From Colius striatus (Eukaryota; Chordata; Aves; Coliiformes; Coliidae), in contig NC_084763.1 of the NCBI RefSeq assembly GCF_028858725.1, forward strand, positions 52,150,152 through 52,214,151: DNA of 64,000 nt, in the 5' to 3' direction. Shown here in pieces: positions 13,101 through 25,595 of the stretch (positions within the stretch are counted from its first letter, which is position 1; the number at the start of each line of letters is the position of its first letter). A program made the translations under genes and the position numbers. The notes under the pieces are model-generated. The model was not told the DNA's origin, ran no database searches, and was given only the letters and a program-made list of their open reading frames with translations.

Positions 13101-14896
13101 ACAGATGGTACAAATTCATAAGGTACACAGAGAACTTAATCTAAAGCAGCCTTCATCTGTGTCTTTAGTCCTGCCACAGTTTATTTTCTTATGTAGGTTA
13201 AGTCTAATGCAGACTGAAATCACAAGGCAGAAGTAAGAGATACGTGGAAACCTTCATTTCCACTTTTAAAATTCTGACCAATAACATTTGGTCAAATCTT
13301 TTGTGTTCCCTTTTCGCAAGGACCAGGGAGGACATGTCTTTGTATTTGCATCAGAGTAATTTCAGGCTCTGTTGTAATTTCCTCTTTACTTTAGTGTTTA
13401 CAGTCTGCAACAGCAGAAGTTTCTATGCTGTTAGAAGGTAACTTTCTGATACTATCTGTCAAGTGTACCCACACAAACTGGAAGTAAAGAGTTTTCACTT
13501 ATTTTCAGTTGTTTTAGTTCTGATTAATTCTAGCTTAAATTTGGAATCAGACCATCAGAATTATGGTGGATTTAAGTTCACTTATGTATTTATATTCCAA
13601 TGACTCTCCTTTTAATGGTAGGTGATATACAGGAATAAATAACAAAAAACCCCACAACTCCCAAAATGTAATCGGATATAGAGCACATTAATAAAATAAA
13701 ACTGCATTTTCAGGATTTAAATAAACCATTGGTAAAATCTGCATGATGGAATTTAATTCTTAACCAAGCAGAGCTATGAAAACTGACAGCTCTTCTCAGC
13801 CCATTTCAGGGTCTCCATCGTGTCATGACTCCTGCCTCTCCCTACTTGCAGCCTCACCATCAATAATGCCATAGAATTAAAGCAACAGCAAGATGAATGT
13901 TCAAGTGTAAAAATGAGATAAAACTGCATATATTTTTTAAAAGGTCTAAAATACCTTTCCTCTGGTTAGCATGACTAAGCATCAGAGGCCACTGTTTAAT
14001 GGCAAAGAGCACTCTGCTGTGTCCACATTAGCAAATAATTAGGTGCAATAAAAGGAACAGTTAATGAGGTAAGCAGTACTGAAGTCTGTTTGTCTACATT
14101 ATGTGCAGTTCAGGGGTTTTACTTTGGAGCAATTTTAATTTGGTCCCATGAACCACCACAATCATCATCGTGATGCATGTGGTTTGAAGCTATCTGAGGC
14201 TGTTTTTAAGTTAGCAAATCACATGCTTTGAGAAAAGCAAGCCCCTCGAGTGAAGGAGTGGGTGCTGAGGATCACATTAGATGTGTTTCAGAGGGTTTAC
14301 TTCAAACTAGAGCTCATCAAGTCTTATGTACTGAGTGTCCAATAGTAACTGCAGCACATTAAGAGAAACAGTTGCAGTACATTTTCCAGTTTAGTTTCAC
14401 CTACAAGGATTCCAGTTTAAGCTCTCTGTGACTTCTCTGCAGCACGAATCAAAGAGTTAAGTGGGACAGGCAGGAGATCTGCTTCAAATGCACTTTTGTG
14501 ATCTGAACTGACTAGCAGTAATGTGAGTGTACCCTGAAGTACCAAGCACTGTTAAGGCTGGGGTGTCTTCGCTGGGGACTGAAGTGCAGTTGGTGGCCAT
14601 ATGGAGCACAGCTACCTGGTTAGATTTCTCTGAAAGGAAACTCAATATAAACACTGCTCAGCAGACTACACCATGTGCAGTAAATGAGGACAGTCAGGAT
14701 TTGCATTGCCTCAAAGCACAACACTAATATAGATGCAGTTGCAGCCTTGATTTTGTGGCAGAACATTCAGTTCTTCTTGGCATCTAAAAGAGAGCCAAAG
14801 CAGCCCTAGCCTCTACAATGGGACTTGGAGGCACAGATGAGAACTAGAAGAATTTCTAGAGGTGAGTTTGGAAATTAATCTGTGTGCAGGCATGAC
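10125..14896. other. Intergenic DNA between CR1 copies
   Basis: Apart from the worn CR1 at 11728-12215, nothing is recognised. The stretch 13930-14200 is AT-rich and carries homeodomain-like ATTA cores, but this is weak evidence for a regulatory element. Confidence 0.6.
11728..12215 (-). mobile_element. Degraded CR1-like LINE 3' region, minus orientation
   Basis: A worn inverted CR1 3' region can be followed: 'ggaggtcatcaaatccag' near the 3' end, 'aagaagagtctggcttcatc' in the middle, and 'ctcttctgcaggctaaac..ctcagtaacctcagcttctcc' followed by a degraded 'aaaactggacatgagtat' on the left-hand coding side. There is no open frame of the expected protein. Divergence is much higher than in the other copies, so this is an older subfamily. 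Ends are approximate. Confidence 0.75.
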
Positions 14897-15015
14897 AACT
14901 CACCTGGACGAGTTCCTGTGGGGACCTATTCTAGGTGGCCCTGCTCTGGCAGGGGGGTTGGACTATATGATCTTTCGAGGTCCCTTCCAACCCTTAAGAT
15001 TCTGTGATTCTGTGA
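14897..15015 (+). mobile_element. CR1 LINE 3' end fragment, plus orientation
   Basis: Only about 120 bases remain: 'cacctggacgagttcctgtg', then 'ggcaggggggttggactat', the 'ggtcccttccaaccctta' block, and two 'gattctgtga' terminal units. This is a strongly 5'-truncated CR1 with the octamer tail, from a subfamily different from its neighbours. Confidence 0.9.
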
Positions 15016-16839
15016 CAATCCAGTATCCTTACACAGCCCTAGGCACTTAATGAGATCACAGACCAAGTAAACTTGCTGTCTATAGCATACCAATGGTGAA
15101 GGAACTTCTCTAGGCTCCTTAGCGTGTTTCCCCCTTCCAGCCTGGAAGGTCAGGGGCAGTGCCACCTGGAAGAGGAGCTTTGCTTCATTTCAGGGTTTGG
15201 GGATTAGTTTTGAGGTTTGGTTGGTTGGTGGCCTTTTTTTGTTGCTGTTGGATTTGGGGTTTGGGTATTTTTTTCCCTGACTAGATAGTTGTCATTAGGT
15301 AAAGACGTTGTAGTGTCAATAATGGTTAATAAGACTTTTAAATTCTATCTAATTGTGTTTTCTTGAATGTCAGACTGTTTTTTTAAGATTTGGACTTTAA
15401 GTACTGCTAATCAAATTTTTCCTCAGGTAGTATTCCCAGTGATTCCATTGAAACCACTCCAGGCAAACATATTGTTTTTTTTAACTTAGAAAAAATTCTA
15501 AAGGCCAGTTCTATGGAGAATTAGCAGTCATTAAGAACTATTTTAAAAATACATTGATTTTTGATTCATGCTGCTATATAGAAACTTTTTTTTTACAAAC
15601 TTGCACAGGAGAACTTAAGAAAGGTTTTTATCAATGAAAATATTGTAGCTCAAATATTATTTTTCAATAGTTATTCTTACCTCTTGAAGCTTGTTGTTGT
15701 TTTATGAGTCTGCACTTCTTCCCTAATGTTGGCTATGTAATAATCCTGTTTTCTTCTTTAGTAGTATAAATCTGCCTCACTAAAGTCATGAGACCTCATT
15801 CACTCTGTTAGAAATGAAGCAAATAATTTGTGTACAATAATTCAGTGGAGATAAAAGTATGTAGAGAAATGTTAGAGCCAGAAACTACAACTATAATTAT
15901 AGAGGCCTGATTTACTCACAGACAGTGTCTTTTAAAATGTTTTTCATAGAGATCTTTGTGTTTCTCACATGGAAATTAATGGCAGCACATCTATTGATTT
16001 ACAGAAATTCAGGATTAGATCTAAGTACCAAGGTAATTATAATAAACACATGTAGGCTTAAAATAAAACAAAGAAAATTCTAAACTGATGATTGATACAC
16101 CATGGCAAGAGTTTAACCAGCTCGCTTATTAATGGTTCTCAGATAATAAACACAAAATGTCAACTAATAAACAAAATAATTAGTTTCGTCAAATACCTTA
16201 TTCAGAGTGGTGATAGCTGAAATTAGGAGTGTGCTGTACAGCGTGGGTATGCTAGAGCTTTCCTAGACCAAGAGTGAGGGAGGTCAGTCCAAACAAACCT
16301 CAGGAGTATGAAGTATTTGCTTTATTGTTAGCCCCCTGCATCCTCTCAGAGAGTTAAACTTTGCACAATTGATTTATAAACTTGCCCAGTATCTTCTTAA
16401 AAGACAAAATATCCTTCAACTGTATAATGTAAACACTGGTCCCTTTGCAGAGGCATACATATACTTTTCATACCATTAGTGCTAAGGAACAATCAGCTTT
16501 TGTACTTATTGCAATGGAAACGGTGATTACATGCATACAAAGCAGTGTATAGGAAGTAGGTAGGGCAGATAATGGCAGGAGGGCTACAGGAGTGATGTGA
16601 GTGCACATGTTGCACATGCTGGCCTAATGGCCAGCACTTTTAATCTGCACTTAAAACAATGTCACAAAGACAAAAGGAGAACTATATTTGGGATCACCTG
16701 TATAGAATGAATTTCAGAAGCTTTTATCTTTGATGAAATGTTGCTTTAATTGTTTCTCTTTGAAATGTGTCTCATTTCCTATGGCTGTTTGTGTGGAGAA
16801 GGAACAATGTTCAGCACTTAATGCATTGGATGGAGAGAT

Positions 16840-16995
16840 CTGGGATTTATCTGTTTCTGATTCCCTGTGTGACCTCCAGCTAATCGTTTCCTCTCCCTGT
16901 CTCAGTTTCCTTATCTGTAAAGTGGAGTTAATAGTCCTTTCTATCTCCCAGTGTGTAGTGCAGTTAGACAATTCAATTAATAGTTGTAAAACTAA
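16840..16995 (+). mobile_element. MIR/CORE-SINE relic
   Basis: The run 'ctgtgtgacctccagctaat' followed by 'ctgtctcagtttccttatctg' and 'taaagtggagttaatagtcc' follows the conserved centre of MIR SINEs almost step by step. These are amniote-age elements, and surviving copies in birds are sparse. The tRNA-derived head is not clear, so the left limit is approximate. Confidence 0.75.
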
Positions 16996-19081
16996 TTTAG
17001 CTTCTGGGACAGAAAGTGATAAAAAACTGTAAGGAATTACTCATAAATGTAGTAAGCCATCACTGTCCAAATCTGAAGAACAAATGTTCTGCTTCATATC
17101 TTTCCTAACTTCTGCTGGCTTACTTGCATCACCATTTCTTTTTCTTTTCATCCAACATATTTGTATTAATGTAAGCGATGTCCTTTCACATGGAACATTT
17201 TTAGATGATCTAACTACTAATATCAAACAAAAGTAATGATGTGGGCCTTGGTAGAACACTGATTTTAAGTCTGTAGTTGAGACCCACTGAGCTATTGGAT
17301 GAATTTGGCTTAGTCTTTGGTGTGGTTTTATTTATTTTTTTAAAACCAAATAAAATACTACCTGATCCTGGACTACAAACAGTGTTTCATACTGGTAGTA
17401 ATTTACTGTATTATGGTTTTCCATTGTAGTAAACATCCATCCTAAAGATTACCAGAGTGATTAATTTTTAAAAAATCATACATAGTTTAAAGCTTTCAAT
17501 TTACTAGCTAGTAGTACAGGCTTTTTTAGAAGTAGGCAAAAATCCATTGTGTCCTTAAAGTACTGTTTTAGTGTGTATGGGAGGAGGGCTAAAAGCAAGT
17601 ACAGTATTTTATTAGCTGCATGGCTCTGATGCAGGTTGCAATGAACAGTAATAAGGGGCATATTAGTGGAAACAGACTTAGGCTTGAAATTATGAGGCTT
17701 TACAAAAAGATTAATTAAGCTATTACAGGGATGTGGGAGATGGGAACATGATAGAAAAAACTCTTCAGAAATCTGGGAGAACAGTTGCAAATTTGTGATG
17801 AAAGCCATTATTGAAACATCTTTCCCCTCATAAAATATATCAGGTGTTAGTTGTGATTTTTTTTTTCCAAGATGAATAGATCACACTGTTTCATCACATC
17901 AATGTAATCACCAAGATACCCTTTGTGTGTCTACTTGTACACAGTCTAGCAGGCCCTAATGGTCTGGACTGTCAGTACATGAAGTGTCTCCTGATGCATA
18001 GCAGGTTAACAGTGATGAGGGCTGCTAGATGTGCTGAAGCTCTGTGGTTTCATGGCTGATTCCATATTAGCTGAAGCCTCAGCAATTGAAGCTTTGTAAG
18101 AAGACAGAGTCAGGTATAGCCTTCCATCCATGAAATGTCAACTGAAGTGGCCAGGAGGCAAAACTGCTACAACCAGATCTAAGACTCGCGTGTGCCTGCT
18201 ACATCATGAGCTGAAGGATGGATCTTGATGCAAATGCCTTAAATCCTGAGTGAAAGGGACTTGTGTAACAATTCCTGAGTTTTCAGTACCTAGAGAAGAA
18301 GAGCGATCATAGAGAGCGGCAAGAGATAGTCAAGCTGTTATGTGCATCCTGTACTTACAGAGTCAAGAGAAGGAAGCAGAGTAATTTGCCTTCCTAGTAC
18401 AGTGATACAATGTTGGTTTTGTCTATAGAAAACATCTATATAACATTTCAAATGCCTAGTTTGATGAGAACTAGAGATATTTAATTCATTGTGCTACAAG
18501 TGTTGTGACCTGTAAGTCAGCAGATGACTGTGATGCAGGGCAGAGCACAGTTATCAGGGGCAGCTGATGCTTTCCATTACAGATTTTTTTTTCCCAGTTG
18601 CTTGTAGCTTTGCACAGCTCCAGCAATTTGGGCTGAAATTTTCCATCTTGCATGGAAAAAAAAAGATTCAGCCAGTCAATTTTTCCCTCATGTAAAGCTT
18701 GGAAATTCTTATAAAATCACAGAATGCTCATGATCAATAGAGAAATTTGTTTTTTGAACTAATAAATGTGAAGATTCTACTTTCTCTAGCATGCTCAGCT
18801 GTCTGAGAGCTCCTAGGATTGCCAAGACCTTACAAGAGCTACCTCCACAAGCGAGCATCTTCTTTACAACATGACGACACAGGGATGATGCTGAACTTTC
18901 TTTAGGATGATCTACAGTTTGAAAGAGGTGAGGCTGAGCTTGAAGCGGATCCTGCCCTGTGTGAAATTCATTGATACACAATATAATCACAAGACTCGTG
19001 GAATTCTAGACTGAGAAGTACTGAGAGTATTTTACTGGAAAAATTGTAGATAGACTGCAAGCTTGCCCTGTGCTTATATGT

Positions 19082-19675
19082 TGTCCCTGTTTCAGCTGGG
19101 ATAGAGTTAATTTTCTTCCTAATAGCTGTGTAGTGCTGTATTTTGAATTAACTGTGAGAATAATGTCAATAATATGCTGATGTTTTAGTTGCTGCTAAGT
19201 AGCACTTATCCTAAGCCAAGGATTTTTCAGTCTTCCATGATCTGCTGGTAAGCAGGTGCACAAGGAGCTATGAGGGAGCATGGCCAGGACAGCTGAGCTG
19301 AACTAGTCAAAGGCTATATGCCATGCTCAATGTATAAACCAGGGGCTGTTGGCCAGGAGGGGCAAATTGCTACTCAGACATCTGCCAGTTACTGGTGGTC
19401 ATCATTGCATTGATCATCATTTGATTTTTATTTTCCCCTTGGGTTTTCTTTATCTTTCTTTTTGTTATATTACTTATTATTTTATTATTGATATTGTTAT
19501 TATTATTTATGTTATTATTGTATGTTTTTTCCCATTTTAGTTATTAAACTGTTCTTGTCCAAACCCATGAGTTTTTATTTTGTTTCTAATTCTCCTTCCC
19601 ATCCCACTGCGGGGGGAGTGAAGTGAGTGCTTGGCTGCAAGTTGCTCAGTTGCTGCCCGGGGCTAATCCGTGATG
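19082..19675 (+). mobile_element. Avian ERVL-type solo LTR
   Basis: The block starts with TGTCCCTGTTTCAGCTGGGA, typical of an abundant avian ERVL LTR as I recall it. It runs through a TATA box (tataaa, 19333-19338), an AT-rich middle of TTATT units (19430-19530), a polyadenylation signal (attaaa, 19543-19548), and a 'ccatcccactgcggggggagtg' U5-like end. No internal viral genes flank it, so it is a solo LTR left after recombination. The expected terminal CA reads TG here. Flanking tatgt (19077-19081) and tatgg (19676-19680) look like a worn 5-base target duplication. Confidence 0.82.
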
Positions 19676-21830
19676 TATGGTTTCTCAGGCATTTATGCCA
19701 TCAGTGGACAAAGATAATTAGCCAGAAAAGCATGGTAGAATAGGAAAGCATGGACAAAAAACCCAACAGGCAAATAGGAGACTGTCAGTCTCAACCAATG
19801 ACATGGGTTGACATGTAGAGCAGTTACTTATATAGGAGTATGAAACAGTGATGAGCAATGAAAAGAGGAGAAGAGGTATGGGTAAGAACAGGCTGACAGT
19901 AGAGCAGAAAAGAGTTCAAGCCTGGAAGTAATAGGAAGAAGAGCCATTCCAATTAAATGACACTTCCTTTTCAGAGACTGGAAAAGCATATAAGTTTTTG
20001 CAGTCTTCTTTAGTTATTGCCAACAAAAATCATCAATATCCATAGAAAGGTGCATGTCCCCTCCTATTCTGCTCTGCTATCAGTCCATGCAGACACAAAC
20101 AACTTATGACTGCAAATTAGTAACTTAAATTGTAGATATTTAAATGGCAGATATCTTTGGAGTAGACCTACATTTAATTGCCCTTTACTGATCTGTTGTG
20201 GGTTTCACTAAGAAACTGGTGAGTTTTCTGTCTTTTCGGTTTACTTTTCTGAACTTATGTCATTAAAAATTTACAATAAAAAATTCTCTGTAATTTACAT
20301 TGCCAACCTCCCAAAGCTAGGATTGAACTGAATTTACCCTGCCCTCTTCCTCCTTATGGTCAGTCTTTAATTTCATTATTACCTAGTATATTTTTCATTA
20401 AAAGACTTTATTTTTCTGGTCTCAGGATGGATAGTAGTCAACTAATGAGCAGCCTTTCAATCTCTCTCTTGTTCTTTTGTTTTCTTCTTCTTCTGCTGGA
20501 GAAGTTCCACCTTGTATAAATGAAATATTCACTGAGAAAGAGACTGGCTCTGTACCCTGATTTCTACAGTGTTCAGCTGTGATGTGGGAGTTAAGCCTCT
20601 ATTTTAATAACTAAACTATTTATATAAAACGGAATGACTATAAGAGGAGAGAGCAGGAGACTCTTTCCTCAATAATCATTAAACCAGATGACAGGCCAAT
20701 CACAAGAGCAGTGTGACTCCAGCACAGGTGTTGGTCAGCAGTGGACAGAGTGCACATTTTCTACATCACACCAGAGAGCTGTGACTACTAGGCTACTGGC
20801 TTCTTAGGAGAAGGCCAGGTGGTTGTGCTCAGACATTTAATTATTGTCCAAAGTAGTACAGATGTTCCTGAAAAAAAATTCTTACTTTTGACTAATAAAT
20901 ATTTCATGGTAAACCAATGTATTCAGAAAATCCTCAGCCCTATAAGTCATGAGGACTTCTGAGCATTTTTATCTTTACTGAATAACTTCTTTCTCTCTGG
21001 GTTTATCTGTTTGGTTGAAGAAGGCAGCTATTGCACTTCTGGGACAAACTCAGGTCCGAGAAGAATGAGAGTCATCACATAAAGCAACTGCATTCCAATA
21101 TAATGCAAATTGGGTTGGAGTGATCCCCTAAAAATTCTGTCCCAATGTAGACTAGTCTATAGAACAGTAATATGAACAAAAATACCAACTAAACTTTAAG
21201 TTTACCAAAGTACTGTGAGGTTTGGGGGTTTTCTCTCCTTGAAAAAAACACTCTAGAAAACATGTTCTTGTTTCTAGTCTAGGTAGGCACATGACCACCC
21301 ACTGAAGTAGAAAAATGAAGTGCATATTTTCAAAGTCATAAAATGAAAGTATTTGAAAAGAAGTAATTAAAAAAAACAGATAGTACACTTCTGGTAAGGA
21401 AATTAACTTCTCTTGGGTGTAGTGTTGACCTGTCCTTATTGTTCCCCATAATAGGAACCAAATGCCAGATACCTAATAGCATTATTGTTTCTGGTGTGCC
21501 TCATCAGAAGCAAGTCTTTCCCTGTGTGGCTTTTTTAAGCAGGCTGATCTTTCTTCATAGACATAGCTGACAGTTTGCAGAGACTCTATTATAGCTTCTA
21601 CACAGATAGGGGCTTTTAGAGGGGCTTCATCCCCCATAATTTTGGATAGCAACAAGAAGAGGTCTCTGTCAGACCAAGTCATCCTAGCTTCCTTTTGTAT
21701 TCAGCTGAGAGGAGACAATTTCAGGACATGGTCTCTCTGTCCTGCTCAAGGATGGGTTTTTGCTGTTCTGCAGATTTTAGAATCAATGTGCTTCTAAGCA
21801 CAAAAGTGAAGCTTTTAGAGAATTAAAATC

Positions 21831-21925
21831 GGAGGGAGGGAGGGAGGAAGGAAGGAAGGAAGGAAGGAAGGAAGGAAGGAAGGAAGGAAGGAAGGAAGGA
21901 AGGAAGGAAGGAAGGAAGGAAGGAA
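21831..21925 (+). repeat. (GGAG)n/(GGAA)n microsatellite
   Basis: Four GGAG-type units run into about twenty GGAA units, nearly perfect over 95 bases. The minus-strand open frame across it (repeating Pro-Ser-Phe-Leu) is a product of the repeat and not a gene. The array is long enough to be length-variable between individuals. Confidence 0.98.
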
Positions 21926-22347
21926 ACTGCTGAAGAGATATCAAGTTTCTTTGTATTATTAATAGCAACTGCATTTTTTTCAAGATTATGATAGTAAATG
22001 ATATATTTATCTTTCCAAAAGAAAATAGGTATATCAGAATAAACTTATTCAAGTGCATAGAGGTAATATCTTGTAATGCCATTGTTAGCCATGCTATAAC
22101 AAGACAAAATAGGAATGACAGCATCTCATTGCAGCAACATGTTTTAATTTTGTGGATTGGAACATCCTTAAAATGATACTTGCAGAGTAAGTACTATATG
22201 AACTCAGAACATTAATAGAAAATCTAAATGAAATAATGAATTTCAGCACATAAAATATGAAATGTGATATGATTCCCATAGCATTTATTTTCTATTTCCA
22301 ACAAAAGGTAATGATGCAGAATAATTTGCATAATTTTCTGAACAGAA

Positions 22348-22905
22348 ACATAGAATCATTTTGGCTGGAAGAGACCTTTAAGATCATTGAGTCCAGCCTT
22401 TGTCCCAGTCCTATCAACCACTAGACCATTTCCCTAAGTGCAACATCCACGTGCCTCTTAAACCCTTCCAGGGATGGTGACTCGAGCATGTCCCTGGGCA
22501 GCTCGTTCCAATGCCTGACAACCTTTCAGGAAAGAAATTCCTCCTCATACCCAGCCTGAACCTCCCGTGGTGCAACTTGAAGCCATTTCCTCTTGTTCTA
22601 TTGCTTGTCACTAGGAAGAAGAGATCGACCCCCACCTCACTACAACTTCCTTTCAGGTAGTTGTAGAGAGCCATAAAGTCTCCCCTGAGCCTTCTTTTCT
22701 CCAGGCTAAACAGCCCCAGAGCCCTCAGCCATTTGTCATATGAGACATGCTCCAAATTCTTTACTGGCTTGATAGACCACCTCTGTGTCCTCTCCAGCAC
22801 CTCCATGTCCTTCTTGTAGTGAGGGGCCCAGAACCGGACACAGTATTTGAGATGTGGCCCCACCAAAGCCAAGTGCAGGGGAATGATCACATCCCTACTG
22901 CTGAC
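22348..22905 (-). mobile_element. CR1 LINE, 5'-truncated, minus orientation
   Basis: The inverted 3' end begins near 22348 ('acatagaatcattttggctgg'). The minus strand keeps a long frame (22414-22911) that covers the ORF2 C-terminus: [30 protein letters not shown] and NRTRGNG-type motifs. It is truncated near 22905. It belongs to the same subfamily as 41942-42180, sharing 'cctttgtcccag..caaccactagaccatttcc'. Confidence 0.94.
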
Positions 22906-24865
22906 AATCATGGGAAAATCTGAAATTGCATAAGAAATTCCTGAAAGAAGAGCTTAAGTAGTTGGTTTGACTAGTGAAGGAAAAAAGTTAAACTTTTTTT
23001 TATGGTATTTTTCTCAGGTAGTATTTGATGATAGTTATCTTTTCAGTTTCAACTAATCTCTTGAAAATGGCTGAATTCATCCAGTCTTAAGAAAGCACAA
23101 TATAACCTGTGATCAGAAAAGCTATTGAGCTTCATTATTGGCTGTTTAAAAATGCTCATGGTGTGAAGAACAAGATACCCGCATTCTGTAAGTAGTGAAT
23201 TGTGAGCCCAAGGGCACAAGTTGTACAATGATTTGATATGAATTTTCCTGTATAGTTCTTTCTTTTGTGATATCCATTATCCAGCCAAGATTTAAACAGC
23301 CCACATAACTATTTTGAAACATCAAACTTCCGTAGCAATTTGTGACATAAATGCAAGTTGAAGATGTGCTTCAGATGTTTCGGCTTGATCTCAGCTATTG
23401 TCAATTCATTATTCAGGTTCATTAGTTAGTCAAATTACAGAAATGTCACTGAAGTCACCTTATAAATGTCAAGCTGAATGTCAACTGACAGATGAATGGT
23501 GACATTGCTAAAATGCTCTATACTTTTTGTCACAATAAAAATGTTTTCTGTCCATTGTGATAGCCGTGCCTAATTTTACACATACAGAAGAATAGGAAGG
23601 ATGGTTTCTGCTTTCAAAGGCTGCAGAGGAAACAGTTACATGAATCTCAGTGTGGAGATCTCATGTAGAGCATCTTCAACATTTCAAGTTGCATACTTTA
23701 AAAGTAATTACTTCATAGGTAACTTAATATTGTGTTTGTGACCTTCAATCAAATGAGACCCTGTTTCCTTTTATATAGTGGTACAACCTTTAATTTGGGG
23801 ATGAGGGGGTTAAATCCACCCTAATTACCTAATTCTCTGCCCATGCTGAAACAAGCAGAGCAGCAGCACCACACTTGGCTGTAAAGTGGTGGATTTTTTG
23901 ATTCTGCTGGCACATTGGAAAGCTTTTGGACCATTGTGCAAATTATAGTATAGCACAACATCCTGAAGAAATAATTATACCCAGCCTCTGTAAGCCAGGA
24001 ATTGCATACAAAGTGCTTGGGCCTTTTAATTTGGTCACATATAATGTATGAAATGCAGTTGTTCCAAAGCTAATGGAACCAGAGGGAGCATTATGATTAT
24101 GTCTCTTAATATATTTTTCCATTTAAAAACTGGGGTCAGACTTGAACAGAGCAGAAGGATGAAGTATGATTTAAGTGCTAGAGACCAGCATACAGGATAA
24201 TACGAAGTGAAAAACAGCATATGAGTAACTCTTCACTGCCATTGTGTGCCTGAATATCTGCTCTGAAAGCTGCTGCTTCAATAGCAATACAAACTACTTT
24301 AAAAAACTACTTTCATTTGTTGTAACTCAGAATTCTTGTTAGTTATGTGGCAGTACAGTTCTCAGGTTTTTTGAGTATTTTTTGACATCTTCACAGCCAG
24401 CACTGCAGCAGATTCCTATATTGCAAAAGGTGGAGAGTATAATTTCATTCATTTACCAATAAAGCATTTCACTTACTTAGACAGTAGCACTTTTAAAAAT
24501 TAGTAGCAATCTTTGGAGAATGAGGTGTCCCAGTTTGGCCCTTTGCAAGGGAAAGATGCATTCAAGCCTCTGAAAGTGCAAAAACAAGAAATGTTTCAAG
24601 GAGTACAAATGGGACATGAAGGCAGCGTGACACATTGGCACCTGAAATTAAAACTGCACTATTATCATAGCATGCATGATATCTGTAAGATGTCACTAAT
24701 CCCAAAAGGCAGATGAAATCTACAAAAGGTAAAAATATTTTTATGATATGTGATTCCCAAAATCCATGAATTTACAGTGAAATATGTCTAAATTTCAATT
24801 CCTAAGACAAAAGAGGGGAAGAAACAACTCTGCACTTCACAGGAGGGACAGTTGCAAGCAAATTT

Positions 24866-24958
24866 CACATTATTTCATTTCATTCTCACAGATGCTGAAC
24901 AATTAATTCTTATTTTTAATCATTGTATAATGGGGAAATGTGGAGGTAGAGAAATAGA
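24866..24958 (-). mobile_element. MIR/CORE-SINE-like relic, minus orientation
   Basis: The sequence 'catttcattctcacagatgc', then an AT-rich centre, then 'gtataatggggaaatgtgga' followed by 'ggtagagaaa' fits the reverse complement of the MIR right half. Divergence is high, and only this part is recognisable. Confidence 0.5.
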
Positions 24959-25460
24959 ACATTCCTAGAGAAATAGAGGGTACTTTTATTTAGTGACATT
25001 TGCTGTATATCTAGTAGGAACCAGAAAACCTCAAACTTGAATACAGGTTTATTGCAAAGGACCTCACTCCTAAAGAGAGCGGAATGAGGAATGGTGCTGA
25101 GTTGGCTCCTGACTACTGTGACCACCTTAGAGCATGCCTGAGGCTGTGATTCCCAGATAAAGTAAACCACTCTAATCTGGCACTGTTTCAGGCCTGCCTG
25201 CTGTCCTCTCTCTTAAGCTGGTGTTGGTGTCCACCTGATTCCCAGTGTACCAGCTCATGGACCTGAACAAGCAGAAAAATTGTTATTTTCTTGGACTGGC
25301 CAGCTCCAGCTTGAAACACGCACCAGTGGCTGCATGAGGGAGGGAAAGGGGAAGAAGCAGTTAGGGGTGAAAGCTGAAGAGTTGGTAAACTGTGATGAAA
25401 CTGCAGTGTAAGTGAAAGTTAAGACAAAAAATTGGTAGCAGTATATTTTATACTTGCAAT

Positions 25461-25595
25461 TACAGAATCATAGGATGGTTGAGGTTGAAAGGTACCTCTG
25501 GAGGTCATGTGGTCCAACTCCCATTCAAGCAGGGCAACCTAGACCTAGTTGCCAAGAAACATGTCCAGAAAGCTTCTGAATATCTTCAAGGAAGC
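25461..25595 (-). mobile_element. CR1 LINE 3' end fragment, minus orientation
   Basis: A short inverted CR1 end: 'acagaatcataggatggttg', 'ggaggtcatgtggtccaac', 'agcagggcaacctagacc', and 'catgtccagaaagcttctg'. About 135 bases survive. It carries the 'ggttgaggtt' variant typical of an older CR1 subfamily. Confidence 0.9.

Larger units (their letters stand above)
15016..22347. other. Intergenic DNA with MIR relic, solo LTR and microsatellite
   Basis: Outside the MIR relic (16840-16995), solo LTR (19082-19675) and GGAA array (21831-21925), the sequence shows only T/G-rich patches (15190-15280) and chance frames. Confidence 0.65.

Noticed and set aside
21783..22124. Minus-strand 113-codon frame with repeated Pro-Ser-Phe-Leu
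   Set aside because: Created by translating the GGAA microsatellite.
23690..23810. Possible MIR-like segment around 'gtgaccttcaatcaaatgag'
   Set aside because: Only one short block resembles the MIR core and the following order is lost; not supportable by eye.
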